Of a stretch of 64,000 nt of DNA, positions 13,430 through 26,072 are shown one piece after another. The position numbers and the translations under genes are program-made. The notes below the pieces were generated by a model that made no database searches, was not told the origin of the DNA, and saw only the letters and a program-made list of their open reading frames with translations. This DNA is from Liolophura sinensis. Its lineage: Eukaryota; Mollusca; Polyplacophora; Chitonida; Chitonidae. Numbering within the stretch: position 1 is the first letter of the stretch; the number at the start of each line of letters is the position of its first letter. Location: the NCBI RefSeq assembly GCF_032854445.1, contig NC_088295.1:11087385-11151384 (forward strand). The letters are read 5' to 3'.

Positions 13430-14156
13430 AAAACTTCCATCCTAACAAAGGTCTAAGATTAGACATTAAATTTGTGGATTGCAGAGCTAAGGGCAGTTGT
13501 TCTGACTACCAACTCACTAACATTACCTTTGGTTGGTCACCATTTACCAGCTTTTAGTTGCCCAATGTTATTTATTTACCAATGGCCTTTCAGATGACCA
13601 GTCTTGTCATAAATGTAATTACAAATGTGAAAATTCTCATCATTTTCTTATTGAATGTCCCGCATATGCCGCTCAAAGGAAGTACATGTTCGACAGGTTT
13701 ACTAAAACGATTTCTCCAAATGCTCACTTATCTATTTTCCTTCCGCATTGCTCAAAACATATCTCAAATATTTTACTTTTTGGATCAAATGACCTATCTC
13801 TTGAGGACAATAAAACCATATTCTGTTCTGTGCACAAATTCATTCAAGATACTCGAAGATTTATCCATCGTACTCACCAAGTAGTTCAAACAAGCTCCTT
13901 TTAAGGTACAAAGTGCTAAGACTGAAACCCATTCTTAAATCTGTTATATAATCGGTACTTAATGAAGTATATGAGTGTGTGCAGTATTGGATGCCTATGT
14001 GTATTGTAAATATTGTAAATATTTTATTCTTCACTATCAAGTTTTGATTATATAAATGTATGATGTATATAAGTTTGAGGAGACCCCCTAGTGACCCATG
14101 GGTTGTGGGATATCCTCAGTAAACAAATAAAGAAATAAATTAAATTAAATTAAAAA
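13430..14156 (+). pseudogene. 5'-truncated LINE, C-terminal end of the RT ORF plus 3' tail
   Basis: The frame from about 13,533 to 13,904 encodes the C-terminal tail of a non-LTR retrotransposon ORF2. It has a zinc-knuckle-like cluster CHKCNYKCENSHHFLIEC followed by PAYAAQR, and ends with a LEDNKTIFCSVHKFIQDTRR-like segment that I recognise from molluscan LINE proteins. No RT catalytic domain is present, so the element is heavily 5'-truncated. After the stop there is about 250 bp of 3' UTR ending in an AAATAAAG/AAATT-type tail at 14,120-14,156. It sits inside copy A. The clade is uncertain. Confidence 0.72.
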
Positions 14157-15740
14157 ATGTTTAAATTTGACTGTGAAGCCAATAAAAGCCGTGGGCGATC
14201 TATACCAAACGCACCTTGTCGACATGTGATAGCAGACATTTGTCCCCTGATCAGGCAGTATTTTCTGGAGAAGGGTCGTGGTAACACGCCATGGCCGCTA
14301 AATGGAGAAAAATTGGTAGTACATAGCGAGGGAATTAAATTTAATCAACTAAAATCCAACCAGAGCATAGGCCAACATTTCCTTAAGAGGACAGCAGTCA
14401 TCAAAATGTCAGTTATTAGGATCTGTAAAAGAATCCTTGATGAGTATACATACATCCGTGTACATGTGCGGATAGTTTTAAATATCGTACTCAGTGCTGT
14501 CTTTCATGCATGTAAAAGTGCAAAGGGGTTGACGACAATTTAAAACAAAAGCCAAATATTACTTTTCTCTGGAATCATGAGCTATAGACCAGCTTCTGAA
14601 GACGATAACCGCCTTTCAACGATGTCTTCAAAATAGATATCATTTCCTAGCTCCGATCCACAGTATCCTGTTTTCTATAATTTAAATCGAATAGTGAAGT
14701 GAGGAGTGCTCAGTAGCGCTGCACAGAAACAGGGAATATAACGGACAACGGTGCTGATACACCATGCTCATTACCTTAGTTGTCACTATGTATGTTTACA
14801 AGCAGTCATGATACAGAACACGAAACACCAGATCCAATCTTTTGTACTCACGAAGTTTGCACATGACTCATTTTGAAATATTGAATGTAAATGCATAGCA
14901 TAGCAAAAATCTGCTTTCTCGTTGTTTCATCATTACATTTTGTCCAGATTAGTTATTGCTTATTCCTTTAACTTTCTCTAATATACTCCAAACAACAACA
15001 AGAGAAATCCAAAAGAACGCAAAGACTGGACATGGACATTCTACAAGCACTTCGGCTGTCATCCAGCGTAGGACGGCTTGCACTACATCAACCATTTACG
15101 TATATATGTCACAAACGATCCTCACCTGTCCGCCATTTATCACAGAGACCATGTGAGAAAATGACTCGGAAAACGGTGGATTGGATTTGTGCTCTGTGCC
15201 ATGTTGCATTCCGTTTTTCGAGGAGAGGGTGGCGTATAGACCAGGGTTGTTCAAAAGCCCGAATGACATTTGCGCGCTATGACCAAACAGTTACTTCCAA
15301 TCACCCAGATATGTGTAAATTATACACACGTTCACGGTTTTACGAGCCCTCTGCAAGCTATAAGCTACAGTGATTCAAAGTCGCCCCATATAACCAAAAT
15401 TTATATCTATTAAAATAAGGTAATATGTCAGCTGTTATATAACAGTATAGCTATTTAGCTGTTTACATCCGTTGTTTTCGTGTTTGGAATCGCGGTATTG
15501 AACGCTACGTTGTCGGCATGCACCCTTTCTGACTGCCTTTGGGAGGCTTTAGGCGTAATATAAAAAATCCCTTGTATTAATCCATAAAAAACGTTAAAAC
15601 ATGACGTCAACTTAGGTCCCATCGTAGATAAAGGGCAACGTATTTTGTGGGAAAAATTTTGATCAAAGTGTGTTACAGATCCCGAGGCATTTTGGAACGG
15701 TTATAACTGGGAACATCCAACTTTGATGTAATGTCTCTGT

Positions 15741-16824
15741 AAGGGTACCACTATCGGGGAGCAAAGATGAGAAGTAACTGCCTTGTTTAACTCTCAGATC
15801 TGCAATAGACCTTACACATGATCAAACAAAGAAACACGAAGACGCTTAAATAAGTTCAGTACACACATTTGAACGAAATAGACAAATAATACAACTGACA
15901 ATAATATACAAACAATACAAATAATTACATAAATATACATAGTCTCTTACTGATGACAGCGTCTAAATCGCAGTGGGGATATTCCAGCTTCCAAAGGCGA
16001 GTCAGTCGCCGTAAGTATAGAATTCACAGTTAAGAGGAATTCCCCAATCAAAGGATGACAGTCCGATGAGTGACACAGATCTCATGGCGGACGGGTTAAC
16101 GGTATCGTCCGTAGTGCCGAGCTGTCGATGTATGTTTCACGCCTCGGAAATATACACAAAGTCACTTTCTGGGTAAACTGGGATGAGATGTACGAAATCG
16201 CACAATGAGACAATGAGCGATACAAGCTCCAAAATAACGTCTCCAAAAATAGCAAGTGACGAAACACAAGCTCACAAAGTGCTGCGTACAACAAATTGAG
16301 TAAAAATGACGTGTGTCGAATGGCGTGAAAGCCCACATCTCCAAACGCAGCAAATTACTGCTGTCACGTAGACTTGAGTAAATGACTGCGACTCCATATC
16401 TCCATTGTCCATATTTATTGACTACCGTACAGAAAATGGATGGTTTGACAGTAAACATGTTAACAACACCAATACATATTTCTAGAAGATATACCCTATT
16501 TACAAGGACACGAAACTCACAAACACCGAAGCCGCGAGAAGGCTCGACTTAATTACAGCGCAGGACATAAAGTCACAAAAGGGGAAATTGTAGGTCAGGC
16601 ATTGACCTCATAAAATAATAATAATAAAAATAATGCAATGTTTAAAGACGGGGTTCGTAACAGTCTCGATAACAAGACTGTCGCACTCTTTCCTTTGTGT
16701 AAAGTTCTTTGGCAATGTCGAAATGATGTATGACATGCTGATCGCTACTTCTAGGTATTACTGGTTGTTAAATGGCACATCTGATGGCATCGTCAAATGT
16801 AACTCCTGTGGGCAAAGTATATCG
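15741..16824. other. Spacer left of the satellite, nothing recognised
   Basis: This lies between copy A and the satellite. I see only short open frames and an AT-rich (ATA)n-like patch at 16,617-16,633. I could not match it to the right-hand spacer (20,589-21,440). Confidence 0.5.
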
Positions 16825-19800
16825 TGTTATTCTACATATCGGTATGCTCACACACGTAAAGAATTCAGATTAAGTTATGTGTTGTACAGATCGGTATGTT
16901 CACAACACATACAGAATTTAGATTAAGTTATATGTTGTACATATCAGTATGTTCACAACACGTACAGAATTCAGATTAAGTTATGTGTTGTACATATCAG
17001 TATGTTCACAACACATACACAATTCAGATTAAGTTATGTGTTGTACAGATCGGTATGTTCACAACACATACAGAATTTAGATTAAGTTATATGTTGTACA
17101 GATCGGTATGTTCACAACACATACAGAATTTAGATTAAGTTATATGTTGTACAGATCGGTATGTTCACAACACATACAGAATTTAGATTAAGTTATGTGT
17201 TGTACAGATCGGTATGTTCACAACACATACAGAATTTAGATTAAGTTATATGTTGTACAGATCGGTATGTTCACAACACATACAGAATTTAGATTAAGTT
17301 ATATGTTGTACATATCAGTATGTTCACAGCACGTACAGAATTCAGATTAAGTTATGTGTTATACAGATCGGTATGTTCACAACACATACAGAATTTAGAT
17401 TAAGTTATATGTTGTACATATCAGTATGTTCACAACACATACAGAATTTAGATTAAGTTATATGTTATACAGATCGGTATGTTCACAACACATACAGAAT
17501 TTAGATTAAGTTATATGTTGTACAGATCGGTATGTTCACAACACATACAGAATTTAGATTAAGTTATGTGTTGTACATATCAGTATGTTCACAACACATA
17601 CAGAATTCAGATTAAGTTATATGTTGTACATATCAATACGTTCACAACACGTACAGAATTCAGATTAAGTTATGTGTTGTACAGATCGGTATGTTCACAA
17701 CACATACAGAATTTAGATTAAGTTATGTGTTGTACAGATCGGTATGTTCACAACACATACAGAATTTAGATTAAGTTATATGTTATACAGATCGGTATGT
17801 TCACAACACATACAGAATTTAGATTAAGTTATATGTTGTACAGATCGGTATGTTCACAACACATACAGAATTTAGATTAAGTTATATGTTGTAAATATCA
17901 GTATATTCACAACACGTACAGAATTCAGATTAAGTTATATGTTGTACATATCAGTATGTTCACAGCACGTACAGAATTCAGATTAAGTTATGTGTTGTAC
18001 ATATCAGTATGTTCACAACACATACAGAATTCAGATTAAGTTATGTGTTGTACAGATCGGTATGTTCACAACACATACAGAATTTAGATTAAGTTATATG
18101 TTGTACAGATCGGTATGTTCACAACACATACAGAATTTAGATTAAGTTATATGTTGTACAGATCGGTATGTTCACAGCACGTACAGAATTCAGATTAAGT
18201 TATGTGTTATACAGATCGGTATGTTCACAACACATACAGAATTTAGATTAAGTTATATGTTGTACATATGAGTATGTTCACAACACATACAGAATTTAGA
18301 TTAAGTTATATGTTGTACAGATCGGTATGTTCACAACACATACAGAATTTAGATTAAGTTATATGTTGTACAGATCGGTATGTTCACAACACATACAGAA
18401 TTTAGATTAAGTTATGTGTTGTACATATCAGTATGTTCACAACACATACAGAATTCAGATTAAGTTATATGTTGTACATATCAGTACGTTCACAACACGT
18501 ACAGAATTCAGATTAAGTTATGTGTTGTACAGATCGGTATGTTCACAACACATACAGAATTTAGATTAAGTTATGTGTTGTACAGATCGGTATGTTCACA
18601 ACACATACAGAATTTAGATTAAGTTATGTGTTGTACATATCAGTATGTTCACAACACATACAGAATTCAGATTAAGTTATATGTTGTACATATCAATACG
18701 TTCACAACACGTACAGAATTCAGATTAAGTTATGTGTTGTACAGATCGGTATGTTCACAACACATACAGAATTTAGATTAAGTTATGTGTTGTACAGATC
18801 GGTATGTTCACAACACATACAGAATTTAGATTAAGTTATATGTTATACAGATCGGTATGTTCACAACACATACAGAATTTAGATTAAGTTATATGTTGTA
18901 CAGATCGGTATGTTCACAACACATACAGAATTTAGATTAAGTTATATGTTGTACATATCAGTATATTCACAACACGTACAGAATTCAGATTAAGTTATAT
19001 GTTGTACATATCAGTATGTTCACAGCACGTACAGAATTCAGATTAAGTTATGTGTTGTACATATCAGTATGTTCACAACACATACAGAATTCAGATTAAG
19101 TTATGTGTTGTACAGATCGGTATGTTCACAACACATACAGAATTTAGATTAAGTTATATGTTGTACAGATCGGTATGTTCACAACACATACAGAATTTAG
19201 ATTAAGTTATATGTTGTACAGATCGGTATGTTCACAGCACGTACAGAATTCAGATTAAGTTATGTGTTATACAGATCGGTATGTTCACAACACATACAGA
19301 ATTTAGATTAAGTTATATGTTGTACATATGAGTATGTTCACAACACATACAGAATTTAGATTAAGTTATATGTTGTACAGATCGGTATGTTCACAACACA
19401 TACAGAATTTAGATTAAGTTATATGTTGTACAGATCGGTATGTTCACAACACATACAGAATTTAGATTAAGTTATGTGTTGTACATATCAGTATGTTCAC
19501 AACACATACAGAATTCAGATTAAGTTATATGTTGTACATATCAGTACGTTCACAACACGTACAGAATTCAGATTAAGTTATGTGTTGTACAGATCGGTAT
19601 GTTCACAACACATACAGAATTTAGATTAAGTTATGTGTTGTACAGATCGGTATGTTCACAACACATACAGAATTTAGATTAAGTTATATGTTATACAGAT
19701 CGGTATGTTCACAACACATACAGAATTTAGATTAAGTTATATGTTGTACAGATCGGTATGTTCACAACACATACAGAATTTAGATTAAGTTATATGTTGT

Positions 19801-20588
19801 ACATATCAGTATGTTCACAACACATACAGAATTTAGATTAAGTTATATGTTGTACATATCAGTATGTTCACAGCACGTACAGAATTCAGATTAAGTTATG
19901 TGTTGTACAGATCGGTATGTTCACAACACGTACAGAATTCAGATTAAGTTATGTGTTGTACAGATCGGTATGATCACAACACGTACAGAATTCAGATTAA
20001 GTTATGTGTTATACAGATCGGTATGTTCACAACACATACAGAATTTAGATTAAGTTATATGTTGTACATATGAGTATGTTCACAACACGTACAGAATTTA
20101 GATTAAGTTATATGTTGTACAGATCGGTATGTTCACAACACGTACAGAATTCAGATTAAGTTATATGTTGTACAGATCGGTATGTTCACAACACATACAG
20201 AATTTAGATTAAGTTATATGTTGTACAGATCGGTATGTTCACAACACATACAGAATTTAGATTAAGTTATATGTTGTACAGATCGGTATGTTCACAGCAC
20301 GTACAGAATTCAGATTAAGTTATGTGTTATACAGATCGGTATGTTCACAACACATACAGAATTTAGATTAAGTTATATGTTGTACATATCAGTATGTTCA
20401 CAACACATACAGAATTTAGATTAAGTTATATGTTATACAGATCGGTATGTTCACAACACATACAGAATTTAGATTAAGTTATATGTTGTACAGATCGGTA
20501 TGTTCACAACACATACAGAATTTAGATTAAGTTATGTGTTGTACATATCAGTATGTTCACAACACATACAGAATTCAGATTAAGTTAT
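16825..20588 (+). repeat. 53-bp satellite array, about 71 monomers
   Basis: Head-to-tail monomers of exactly 53 bp. The landmark 'gatcgg' at 16,889, 17,101, 17,154 and 20,493 stays in phase modulo 53, so there is no net indel over 68 monomers. Two main variants recur: one with 'acagatcggtatg' and 'agaatttag', another with 'acatatcagtatg' and 'agaattcag' (an EcoRI site). Rare variants recur 1,060 bp (20 monomers) apart, showing a higher-order repeat. The first monomer (about 16,825-16,870) is diverged, as expected at an array edge. The array is not coding: 53 is not a multiple of 3 and stops are frequent. Confidence 0.97.
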
Positions 20589-21439
20589 GCGTTTTGTCAT
20601 TTGTCGTGAGAACTATTAAGCGCCCACCCAATATCTTCGTTCATGGATGTATGGTTTGAAAGGCAAGTCTGTGTCCGGAATATCAGTCATACAGGTCAAA
20701 TATTAGATTTGCTTCTTCGCCGGACACATTAATGACTGAGTATTCCATTCCATACAGTGTAGTGCCATCTACAACCCGCCTTGTCCCCGTGACGCGACAG
20801 TTACTTGCAAACATTAAGGCACTAATGTAATCAACTCGTTCTTTAATCTGTATCTACATGTTAGAGGAGATAATTGCTAAGACTAGTATTGGATATTGGA
20901 TTTTAGGTGAAACAAGGGAACAGCTGCCATTCCATATAAGTGAATGATCTTCGTTGACCTTATTTGCAGACAGAAATACGCGGAGGACTTATGACACTCG
21001 TTGGCTTTTTTCGCGATCTGTGGACATGGCAGCGTGCATCGGCCATCAGTTCGTCTGCCCGCCAACACCTTCCGGTGTCATGTTCATTCGTTTTGGGGTC
21101 AAGGTTAACTGTGGCCATCGGTCACTTTGAAAAGGTCGACATAACCTACGAAGAAATTTAATAGGTTTACTGCAGGTAAATACATGGCCATTTATGGAAC
21201 AACAATTTAACCTCGAGTGTAAACCCATCCAATTTTACAAACAACTATTTCAAACTCCTGAATGTTTAACAGGTATAGGTCTGTCTAACGATAGATATAT
21301 TAAAGTATTATGATTTGTAGATAATTCACGTACATTGTTGAAAACTGAGAAGAAAACATAAAAATGATACAAACGACAGATGAAAGAGCGTGAAAATTTG
21401 TTTGCAAATATTGTCTTTAAAATTTAAAAAAAAAATTTT
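20589..21439. other. Spacer right of the satellite, nothing recognised
   Basis: This lies between the satellite and copy B. It contains no recognisable gene, repeat family or RNA. Overlapping open frames near 20,880-21,230 on both strands are short and have no family signature. Confidence 0.5.
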
Positions 21440-22423
21440 ATACAGGAGAAAAGTGTATTCCAAAATATTATTTTAAAAAATGCCTCGCTGATGTGTGGCG
21501 CTCTGTTCGCATATTTTGCACATATCTTTTTCCCACAAAATTCTTTTGTTCTTCATCTATGATGGAAGTCTAATTAAAGCTACGCTTTGACGTCAGTTAT
21601 GGAGAAATAAGGAACTTTGCATGAGTGATTTTTTTGTAAAGATTAGGCTTAAGCCTGAAACAGGGCCAGAAAGGATGCACCTTGACAGCGCATCCGTCAA
21701 TGTCGGTCTTCCAAAACAGGAAAATAACGTATTCTAACATTTTCACAACAGCTGACATATTACCTTATTTTCACACATATTAATCATTAATTATATTGGA
21801 GGATCTTTTCCCTTTTACGTGTGTATAAATGATAAATGTCTGTAGGACAGAAAGTAACTCTGTGGTCATACTGTGCAATTGTCATCCGGCCATGTAAACA
21901 GTCCCAGGCTTTACATCACCCGTCGCTTCAAGGAACATAATTGTAAACATGATAAATCGCAAAAATATATAAGTCACCGTTCGTTCGAGTCTTGGCGACT
22001 TTTTGGTCCCTTTTTTGGACTTTAGGTGTCAAAGGTTGGTAATGTCGTAGTTTAAAGTGTACGCAAGATGACCCGTCCTAAATGACCACCTCTCAGAAAG
22101 AAAGCTTTCATCACGGTATGCTAACTATCCATAGCAGTATTGTATGTAAATGTACAAAAGAGCGTTATGACTCGAGTCCCTGTCCCGCTTTTGTGTTTTT
22201 GGAATTTCTATTAGATGTTATGTATTAATGTGCCCTATCCACCGAAACTCTGAAAGCAGCTGCTTCAAATCTTGGGATAGTTGTAGTAAAACCATAAATG
22301 AGGTAAATTGACAAGAAGTCATATTTCACCAGCTACGTGTTCCAGTTGGCGACTAACACATACTCTTCGCTCTTTTGTATTTATTCTGCATCTCCATACT
22401 GTAGTCTTTTTAATCATATATCT

Positions 22424-22700
22424 GGGGCCTCCGTGGCTCAGTTGGTTAGCGGTCAGTAGGGCAGCGTAATGACCCAGGAGTCTCTCACCAATGCGGTCGC
22501 TGTGAGTTTAAGTCCCGCTCAGGCTTGCTTCCTCTCCAGCCGTAAGTGGGAAGGTCTGACAGCAACCTGCTGATGGTCGTGGGTTACCCCCGGGCTCTGC
22601 CCGGTTTCCACCCACCATAATGCTGACCGCCGTCGTATAAGTGAAATATTCTTGAGTACGGCGTAAAACACCAATCAAATAAATAAATCAATAAATAAAT
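22424..22700 (+). mobile_element. Full-length tRNA-derived SINE (family 1)
   Basis: The head ggggcctccgtggctcagtt gives an A box, and 'gtgagtttaagtcc' a B box. The body has 'ggtcgtgggtt' and 'cataatgctgaccgccgtcg', and the tail 'ggcgtaaaacaccaatc' plus (AAAT)n. The target duplication aatcatatatct (22,412-22,423) / aatcagatatct (22,703-22,714) matches 11 of 12. It defines the family for the partial copies elsewhere. Confidence 0.93.
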
Positions 22701-22976
22701 AGAATCAGATATCTACTTCTCTGCGATTTAGCTAACATAGACACTGTAGAAAATGAAGGATACTTCAACTTAGCGCCGTCACAATTTGGAAAAATCCCGC
22801 TCATACAGTGGAATTCATAGCGCGAACATAGGAAGGCTCATTTGCATCTTTTGTCGAAACAGAAAATGTCTGCTTTTAACAGGCTATTCACACGCAATGT
22901 ATCAAAATTAACAATGAACGGGATGCTGAAGATAATACTGTTCTCAGCATCTTTGTTTGTTACATCTGCTCTTTCA

Positions 22977-23285
22977 GTGAAGCGCTACGGATCGCTATAA
23001 ATTTCAAACACTGCTTTTTCTGTGAAACGCTACAGGTCGTTATCAATTTCAAACACTGCTGTTCCTGTAAAGCGCTATGATCGTCCTGAATTTCAAACAC
23101 TGGTGTTCCTGTAAAGCGCTACTGATCGCCCTAAATTTCAAACACTTCTGTTTTTGTAAAGTGCTACTGATCGCCCTAAATTTCAAACACTGGTGTTTCT
23201 GTAAAGCGCTACTGATCGCCTTAAATTTCAAACACTGCTTTTTCTGTGAAGCGCTACTGATCGCCTTAAATTTCAAACATTGTCT
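22977..23285 (+). repeat. 45-bp minisatellite, seven copies
   Basis: Units begin gt(g/a)aa(g/a)cgct at 22,977, 23,022, 23,067, 23,111, 23,156, 23,201 and 23,246. The length is a multiple of 3, so both strands show 15-residue peptide repeats (for example LKFRAISSALQEHQC on the minus strand). Copies A (near 14,715) and C (55,471) have a single unit, so the array grew in copy B only. Confidence 0.92.
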
Positions 23286-24379
23286 GAAAGAATACTGTTC
23301 AGTGGGATTCCTTTTATGACATCGTTGAAAGCCTGTAACCAGCTGTTGTTATCCAGCGTATGATTCCAAAGATACGTATCCCTCTATATTTTAAAATGTG
23401 GTGCACTTTTAAAGTTCACGGATCGAAGACATCAAAGAGTGAGTGTACTTAGATCTAACCATACAACATATAAGATCAGGCTACGGTAATGTAAATGATT
23501 TGGTAGTCAGGACAATTCTCGTTACTTCGACAATTCACCAATTCATCGTTTATTATCACACCTTTGTTCAGGCTGGTCGCCTTAAAGCCAGCCAAGGAAT
23601 GTCACACCAAATTCAACTTCATTATGTTCGAGAATTGCTGCTAAGGAGTTTCATCCAGAAATAAGTTGCATGTCCCATACCAGATTCCGTGATATTCCCT
23701 AATACAAACAAACCACAAACCACATCACAATATGGCGGACATTGATACCTGCATTTACATTCCAGACCTGCAATCAAATCTGCTATACCTATCTACATCT
23801 GTACACCATGCAGAGATATAATATGGCGTACATTTGATAATCCTGGTGTGCATATCGAATCATCGCATACTATGACGTCGCTGTTCTACTGCTGTTATAC
23901 ATAAGGATGCATTACAAAAGATACAGACATAATTTCCGGTTCTTCATCTGTTTAAAAAATTCTGTTGGCTTATTCCATTTTTGACATTTCAAACTCAAAA
24001 CACTGCACGGAACTCCCCAGTGTTGTTATTACGTGAGTGCTAATTATACAACATTGCCAAATTGCATATGCATGTATGTAAATGTCTCGTAACACCGATG
24101 GCTGTATCTAATTACTCATGCTGTCTGAAGCACAGCCTTCGGGTCATTACTTCATTTCCGTCTGATGCATCTCGGATTTCAACAACGCCTTGGGAAACAG
24201 TGATAATTGCTGTAAACACTTCTTGGTCGTATCATCAGGTACGTGGCTAGCGGAGTTAGCTTATCACAGGTGTACCGATAATGTGTGTGTTATGTTTTCA
24301 AAACATATATTTATCATATATCTTAAATAGTTAATATACATGTATATCTACTTATATGATTGTTTCTTAACGTCATGTT

Positions 24380-24450
24380 ATACGATGTCGGTCAGTTTTA
24401 TGGGTGGAGGAAACTGCGGTGCCAGGTTTGAGCCACCGACCTTTGACAGG
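24380..24450 (-). mobile_element. SINE-core remnant
   Basis: The minus strand reads 'tttcctccacccataaaact' followed by 'gaccgacatcg', close to the family 1 core. It lies inside a 115-residue chance frame (24,340-24,687). Confidence 0.4.
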
Positions 24451-25917
24451 TTGTCGAAAATCTTTCCCAAATGTGATGTAGAGATATGCCCACCATGCTG
24501 GTGCTTTTCAACGAACGTAAGGTTGCGCAAATTCGGACATACGAGCTTCGGCGACCGCGTACTGTCATCGAGACCCAACAAGCACTCCACAGTCAATCAG
24601 CCTGTAACACAATGGTGTCACCATTTCTTCAGACGCTTTGTTTCGTATATATTTAAATGGTCATTGGCCTCTGGGGATTTACCTTAGAGTTTAATTCTAA
24701 CTGTTCAATGTAAACGACCAAATCGTAACAACTTACACCACCCAGCACCATGGCTTAAGCACAATTAGGTAAAACGAATTATGCAGTGAATTATGCTAAT
24801 GTCTATTTAATAGACGTCGCTGGCGTTACTCATAATAAAATTATTCATCAGTTAACCATTTGAAATTCGACAAGAGACATTTATCTCCAATGCTAATCTG
24901 TCGGAGATGAACATTTACTCAACATGGGATCACATATGTAATACGTTATTCAATACCAGATAGTGTAGATGTCTCTGATCGTTACCTTCATGTAAACGAT
25001 ACATCGCTAATCTGACCTTAGGAGGTTTACTATGGACACAAAAGGAAGTGTCAGTCGTAGCCAAGAATTAGTCTCGTCTGGCCAGGACACGTATACAATT
25101 TGTCCGATTCACAGAATTCAGCGACGACAGGTGCGGAAAGCGACTGGTAGGTGGGTAGGGAAACAATCTGTGAGATTGCTGGTTGGCCGAGGCAGCATAA
25201 CTTTAATCATAGTCTGTGACCTCTCAGTTGGGGACAATGGGGGACGTATTTACGAGGGTACATTTTCTTCGCAAAACAGATTCGCTTTGTCCACTAATTA
25301 TTCTGTGTTGGTTTACGAGTTTTACACGGACAAGTAGTGAGGTGATCTTGATTACCCAGAGAATAACGGATGTTTTTCCCTCCGTCGAGGTTCGTGGGAA
25401 TCGACCCGGTATACTTACAGCAATTTCTACGGCAGGTGCACGTAAGGCTCTCAGGAAATTAAACCATAAGATGTAAATTTATATACAGTTACATATAAAT
25501 ACAAGGTTTATATAGGTAATGGTAACATGCATCACCCTGAGGATGGTGCTATTGATCTCTTACGAACGGCATCAGTTTTTCTTCAATTACGTAAGAAACT
25601 ACATCCATTTAGGAAAAGTGAAAGGGGATAGTTGATCAAGAGGTTAGGGTGAAGCAAGGAAACACAGGAAACAAAAGTTACATAGAAGTATCCTACATCC
25701 TACAGATATTGGTGTTTCTAAAAACTATCAGTTCAGCCTAGATTCAGTACATCATTCCACAAATACGCTGCAGGCAGATATTAGGACACTTGGAGAACAG
25801 ATTCAGTGTTAACCTCATTTACATCAACCATATTAATTTATTTCACCACGCACAAATATACACACGCTGGAGCTAATGAAGAAACAAAGGAACAAACCTC
25901 TTCTTGTTTATAATTCT

Positions 25918-26072
25918 CAACTATTGACATAAAGGTCAATATTCGGCATATTGAATGGGACAGTACATTTACCATTTGTGTACATATCAAAGGGTATCTC
26001 TGGGCTACATCTGACGAAGAGCTGGTTTATGAGATCTCTTTCCGCACAAAATGTCAATAACTTTTGATATAC
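25918..26072 (-). pseudogene. Degenerate copy of the exon-like block (copy B)
   Basis: This is the minus-strand homologue of the copy C block. The frame reads LINQLFVRCSPEIPFDMYTN then GKCTVPFNMPNIDLYVNS, followed by a stop where C has the conserved CGEF. A stop also lies just upstream in the same frame (TAG, about 10 codons before LTFCAERD). The Cys in GKCTVP and Tyr in MYTN differ from A and C. It looks like a decaying paralogous exon rather than a working one. Parent function unknown. Confidence 0.4.

Larger units (their letters stand above)
2390..15740 (-). repeat. Left arm of a large inverted duplication
   Basis: Read as its reverse complement, this stretch matches the right arm (21,440-35,400) in collinear blocks. 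2,390-3,990 pairs with parts of 30,240-35,400. 5,440-5,760 pairs with about 28,990-29,230. 9,490-9,570 pairs with about 27,830-27,930. 9,715-15,740 pairs with 21,440-27,600. Between blocks the similarity is weak or interrupted by insertions and deletions (the 4.0-9.5 kb interval is longer than its partner). The arm carries its own later insertions: a solo LTR, a LINE fragment and a SINE. Edges are by eye. Confidence 0.75.
9715..15740 (-). repeat. 6-kb duplicated unit, copy A
   Basis: Copy A is inverted relative to copies B (21,440-27,600) and C (53,240-60,060). Matching landmarks include the segment around the 'atgacgatagtataaatgac' sequence near 9,950, the conserved exon-like block near 12,540, the block at 14,705-14,810 (C 55,390-55,485), the reverse complement of a block near 21,590-21,760 at about 15,430-15,610, and 15,655-15,735 (C 53,260-53,350). 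Insertions private to A are the solo LTR at 10,180-10,903, the LINE piece at 13,430-14,156 and the SINE at 13,098-13,247. Confidence 0.8.

Noticed and set aside
14157-14543. 128-residue open frame on the plus strand
   Set aside because: It begins at the tail of a LINE fragment inside copy A, has no recognisable domain, and I saw no preserved counterpart in copies B or C.
16825-20588. CRISPR-like or protein-repeat reading of the array
   Set aside because: Monomers are contiguous with no unique spacers, 53 bp is out of frame, and the setting is eukaryotic.
22424-22510. Possible tRNA gene
   Set aside because: The A and B boxes belong to the SINE head, which runs into the SINE body and tail. 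No tRNA acceptor stem closes.
24340-24687. 115-residue open frame
   Set aside because: It covers a SINE-core remnant on the opposite strand and has no domain or conserved partner in copy C.
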